This document shows positions 42,039 through 44,848 of a stretch of 44,848 bases of DNA, in pieces. The position numbers and the translations under genes are program-made. The notes under the pieces are model-generated. The model made no database searches. It saw nothing but the letters and a program-made list of their open reading frames with translations, and had not been told where the DNA came from. Source of the DNA: Bacteroidales bacterium (lineage in GTDB: Bacteria; Bacteroidota; Bacteroidia; Bacteroidales; JAGOPY01); assembly GCA_019429045.1 (NCBI GenBank), contig JAHYJL010000004.1, positions 1 through 44,848 of the forward strand, written 5' to 3'. How positions within the stretch are numbered: the first letter of the stretch is position 1; the number at the start of each line of letters is the position of its first letter.

Positions 42039-44774
42039 ATGGCCAACCGCCTCTTCCTCCTCGACGCCATGGCCCTCATCTACCGGGCCTATTTCGCGCT
42101 GAATAAAAATCCCCGGATCACCTCTACCGGTCTGAATACATCGGCCATTCTGGGCTTTGCCAATACCCTTTACGATATCCTGAAAAACGAAAAACCCACC
42201 CACATCGGGATCGCTTTCGACTCCTTCGCCCCTACCCTGCGGGAGGCGGAATATGTTGAATACAAAGCCCAGCGGGAAAAGATGCCGGAAGATATAGCAC
42301 TGGCCCTCCCATACATCCGGCGGCTGATCGAAGGATTTAAAATACCGATCCTCGAGCTGGAAGGCTATGAGGCGGACGACATCATCGGCACCCTGGCCCG
42401 GAAAGCGGAAGAGAAAGGATTCACGACATATATGGTCACCCCGGATAAGGACTTCGGCCAGCTTGTCACCGGTAAAATATTGATCTACAAGCCGCCACGA
42501 TTCGGGAACAAGGCGGAGATCCTCGGTGTGAAGGAGATTTGTGAAAAATATAACATTGACCGCCCTGAACAACTCATCGACATCCTCGGGCTTTGGGGCG
42601 ATGCATCGGATAATATCCCCGGGATACCCGGTGTGGGAGAGAAATGGGCCAAAGACCTCATCAAAGAGTTCGGCAGCATCGAGAACCTGCTGCAAAACAC
42701 CGGTAAGCTCAAGGGAAAAATGAAGGAGAATGTGGAGGAATATGCCGAGCAGGGCCTCTTCTCCAAAAAACTCGCCACCATCATGATCGACGCCCCGCTG
42801 GAATTCGAAGAAGATAAGCTGGTCATTGAAAACCCAGACGGCACCGCGCTTAAAGAACTATTCGACGAACTGGAGTTCCGCACCTTTGCCAAAAGGATTT
42901 TTACAGATCTTTCGATAATGGAAAAGGTTGAATCTGAAGGACATGGCAAAAAAGGGTTTCCAACCCTGGGGTTGGAAACCCTGAATAAATACCACCTTGT
43001 CACAACTTCAGAACAACGCAATCAACTGATTGAGAGATTGCAAAAAGAACAAACTTTCTGCTTCGACACCGAAACCACAGGCATTGATCCGAACAACTCG
43101 GAACTGGTCGGCATATCCTTCTGCTTTCAGCCCGGCGAAGCCTTCTTCGTATACCTTCCGGAAAACTACCAGGAATGCCTGGAGATCGTCAGGGAGTTCA
43201 AGCCTTTCCTGGAAGATGAAAACATCCCCAAGACCGGCCAGAACCTGAAATACGACATCGCCATCCTGAAGTGGTACGAGGTGGAAGTCAAGGGGAAGCT
43301 GTTCGACACAATGCTGGCCCATTACCTGATTGAGCCCGATATGCGGCACAATATGGACTACCTGGCAGAAACCTATCTCAATTACAAAACTATCCACATC
43401 GCCGAGCTCATCGGCAAGAAAGGGAAAAACCAACTCAGCATGCGCTCTGTGACCCCGGAGCGATTGGCGGAATATGCCTGCGAGGATGCTGATATCACCC
43501 TGCAGTTGCAGATAGTCTTTGACCCGATGCTCGATGAGGGAGGATTGCGCAAGATATTTGAAGAGATCGAGATCCCGCTGGTGCCCGTGCTGGCATCGAT
43601 GGAGGCCGAAGGGGTCAAGCTCGACACGGCAGCCTTGCGGGAGTATTCGGTACAATTGGGGAAAGAGGTTATCGAAGTCGAAAAAGAGATCTACCAGCTG
43701 GCGGGCGAGGAGTTCAACATCGCCTCCACCAAGCAGTTGGGAGAGATACTCTACAAAAAGCTGCGGGTGACCGATAAACCGCCCCGCACCCCTACCAAGC
43801 TCTATTCCACCAGCGAGGAAGTGCTGGTCAAAATGCTTTACCGCCACCCGATCATCCAGCTCATCCTGGATTACCGCTCGCTGACCAAGCTGATATCGAC
43901 CTATGTCGACACGCTTCCGGAACTGGTCAGCCCGCGCGACAAGCGGATCCATACTTCTTACAACCAGGCGGTCGCCGCCACCGGCAGGCTCAGCTCCAAC
44001 AATCCCAACCTGCAGAATATCCCCATTCGCACCGAAAGGGGGCGTGAGATCAGGAAAGCCTTTGTCCCGCGCAGCAAAGATTATGTCCTTTTATCGGCCG
44101 ACTACTCCCAGATAGAGTTGCGGATCATCGCAGCCCTCAGCGAAGACGAAAACATGCTCGAAGCTTTCCGCAACCGGATCGACATCCACGCCGCCACCGC
44201 CAGCAGGGTATACGGGCTTTCCCTGGAAGAGATCACCGCTGAGATGCGCCGGAGGGCCAAAACCGTTAATTTCGGCATCATATACGGAATATCAGCGTTC
44301 GGACTGTCAGAACGCCTCAACATCCCCCGCCGTGAAGCCGCCGATATCATCGAGGCCTATTTCGCGCAATACCCCGGCATCAAGGCTTACATGGATAAAA
44401 CCATCGTCTTTGCCCGCGAGAACGGTTATGTAGAGACCATCCTCGGTCGCCGCCGTTACCTGCGCGATATCACCTCCGCCAACGCCACCGTCCGTGGCTT
44501 CGCCGAGCGCAACGCCATCAACGCCCCCATCCAGGGTTCTTCGGCCGACATGATCAAAATCGCCATGATCCGGATCTACGACGCATTCACCGGCAAAGGC
44601 CTGCGCAGCAAAATGATCCTCCAGGTGCACGACGAACTCGTCTTTGATGTGTACAAACCAGAGATCGAAACGGTAAAGCCCATTATCCACGACCTGATGG
44701 TGAATGCCATCCCGCTGAAGGTTCCTGTCGAAGTGGAAATGAATACGGGGGAGAACTGGCTGCAAGCGCATTAG
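42039..44774 (+). CDS. polA: DNA polymerase I
   Basis: The protein is 911 aa with all three domains. The 5' nuclease occupies residues ~1-290 (LFLLDAMALIYRAYFAL, ELEGYEADDIIGTLA, TPDKDFGQLV, DNIPGIPGVGEKWA). The 3'-5' exonuclease starts at the intact DxE motif (FCFDTETTG, Asp343/Glu345) with TGQNLKYDIAIL. The polymerase has motif A LLSADYSQIELRIIAALS (Asp688), motif B RRRAKTVNFGIIYG (Lys741) and motif C LQVHDELVF (Asp865). It functions in repair and Okazaki-fragment processing. Residues ~305-315 (KKGFPTLGLETLN), in the linker between the nuclease domains, are encoded by a palindromic repeat. The start follows a heptamer array; the stop runs into another array. Confidence 0.97.
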   Translation: MANRLFLLDAMALIYRAYFALNKNPRITSTGLNTSAILGFANTLYDILKNEKPTHIGIAFDSFAPTLREAEYVEYKAQREKMPEDIALALPYIRRLIEGFKIPILELEGYEADDIIGTLARKAEEKGFTTYMVTPDKDFGQLVTGKILIYKPPRFGNKAEILGVKEICEKYNIDRPEQLIDILGLWGDASDNIPGIPGVGEKWAKDLIKEFGSIENLLQNTGKLKGKMKENVEEYAEQGLFSKKLATIMIDAPLEFEEDKLVIENPDGTALKELFDELEFRTFAKRIFTDLSIMEKVESEGHGKKGFPTLGLETLNKYHLVTTSEQRNQLIERLQKEQTFCFDTETTGIDPNNSELVGISFCFQPGEAFFVYLPENYQECLEIVREFKPFLEDENIPKTGQNLKYDIAILKWYEVEVKGKLFDTMLAHYLIEPDMRHNMDYLAETYLNYKTIHIAELIGKKGKNQLSMRSVTPERLAEYACEDADITLQLQIVFDPMLDEGGLRKIFEEIEIPLVPVLASMEAEGVKLDTAALREYSVQLGKEVIEVEKEIYQLAGEEFNIASTKQLGEILYKKLRVTDKPPRTPTKLYSTSEEVLVKMLYRHPIIQLILDYRSLTKLISTYVDTLPELVSPRDKRIHTSYNQAVAATGRLSSNNPNLQNIPIRTERGREIRKAFVPRSKDYVLLSADYSQIELRIIAALSEDENMLEAFRNRIDIHAATASRVYGLSLEEITAEMRRRAKTVNFGIIYGISAFGLSERLNIPRREAADIIEAYFAQYPGIKAYMDKTIVFARENGYVETILGRRRYLRDITSANATVRGFAERNAINAPIQGSSADMIKIAMIRIYDAFTGKGLRSKMILQVHDELVFDVYKPEIETVKPIIHDLMVNAIPLKVPVEVEMNTGENWLQAH
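42954..42981. repeat. Palindromic repeat GGGTTTCCAACCC-tg-GGGTTGGAAACCC inside polA
   Basis: The arms are identical to the intergenic copy at 14361-14388, also preceded by aaaaaa. It is read in frame as part of the linker after the 5' nuclease domain. Confidence 0.88.
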
Positions 44775-44848
44775 GGGCATGGGGGCATGGGGGCATGGAG
44801 GCATGGAGGCATGGAGGCATGGGGGCATGGGGGCATGGAGGCATGGGG
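44774..44848. repeat. Octamer array (GGGGCATG/GAGGCATG) after polA, continuing past the window
   Basis: About nine units of gggggcatgg/ggaggcatgg type begin at the last base of the polA stop codon and reach the window edge. Confidence 0.9.

Noticed and set aside
42954-42981. Terminator inside polA
   Set aside because: Perfect hairpin but no T tract follows, and it lies in an intact essential reading frame.
43008-43952. 314-aa minus-strand ORF within polA
   Set aside because: Shadow frame of DNA polymerase I.
1-44848. tRNA, rRNA or known riboswitch
   Set aside because: No cloverleaf, conserved rRNA segment or recognisable riboswitch core was seen by eye in the intergenic regions; a covariance-model search would be needed to be certain.

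Overview
The window looks like a chromosomal contig from an uncultured Bacteroidota (Bacteroidales/Marinilabiliales-like) genome. The evidence is a SusC/SusD pair, three proteins with C-terminal type IX secretion (T9SS) sorting domains, LytS/LytTR two-component genes, promoters matching the Bacteroidota pattern (TTG near -33, TAnnTTTG near -7), and weak Shine-Dalgarno use. No rRNA, tRNA or CRISPR was seen.

Layout. 1-2.2 kb (minus): a GNAT acetyltransferase cut by the window edge, a GT2 membrane glycosyltransferase, and a truncated S41-like peptidase. 2.4-4.5 kb (plus): a secreted protein of unknown function and an M28 peptidase lipoprotein. 4.65-6.0 kb (minus): a PIN-PhoH ATPase. 6.3-21 kb (plus): a polysaccharide utilisation locus with SusC, SusD, a LamG lipoprotein, two GH144 lipoproteins, a large discoidin plus (alpha/alpha)6-type protein, and a GPH-family sugar symporter. 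21-23.5 kb: a VCBS/FG-GAP T9SS protein. 23.5-35.3 kb: an accessory zone with an AbiEii-toxin remnant, a response-regulator remnant, an AAA/DUF4143 ATPase, a LytTR regulator with its TPR histidine kinase, two T9SS surface proteins (beta-helix and LRR-like) and two ATPase_2-type ATPases. 35.4-41.2 kb (plus): cytoplasmic GH35 and GH94 enzymes. 41.2-41.9 kb: two adjacent gene wrecks (a CaCA exchanger and a GH3 beta-glucosidase, each with the middle lost). 42.0-44.8 kb: polA.

Function. GH144 (known as beta-1,2-glucanases), a GH94 phosphorylase of the size of 1,2-beta-oligoglucan phosphorylases, and a GH35 without signal peptide together suggest a beta-1,2-glucan pathway. In this model, surface GH144 enzymes cut the glucan, SusCD imports the oligosaccharides, the GPH symporter moves them into the cytoplasm, GH94 releases glucose 1-phosphate, and GH35 probably transfers glucosyl groups between oligoglucans, as the characterised Ignavibacterium album GH35 does, rather than acting as a beta-galactosidase. 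The discoidin protein is the least explained member.

A second theme is repeat invasion. Heptamer-type tandem arrays, palindromes and a MITE-like element sit between genes and also inside coding sequences while keeping frame. Examples are the GH94 MITE, a palindrome in the polA linker, a 15-bp motif in two reading frames of GH35 and GH94, and arrays in protein linkers and termini. Several genes are truncated or internally deleted, which points to an actively eroding, repeat-rich genome.
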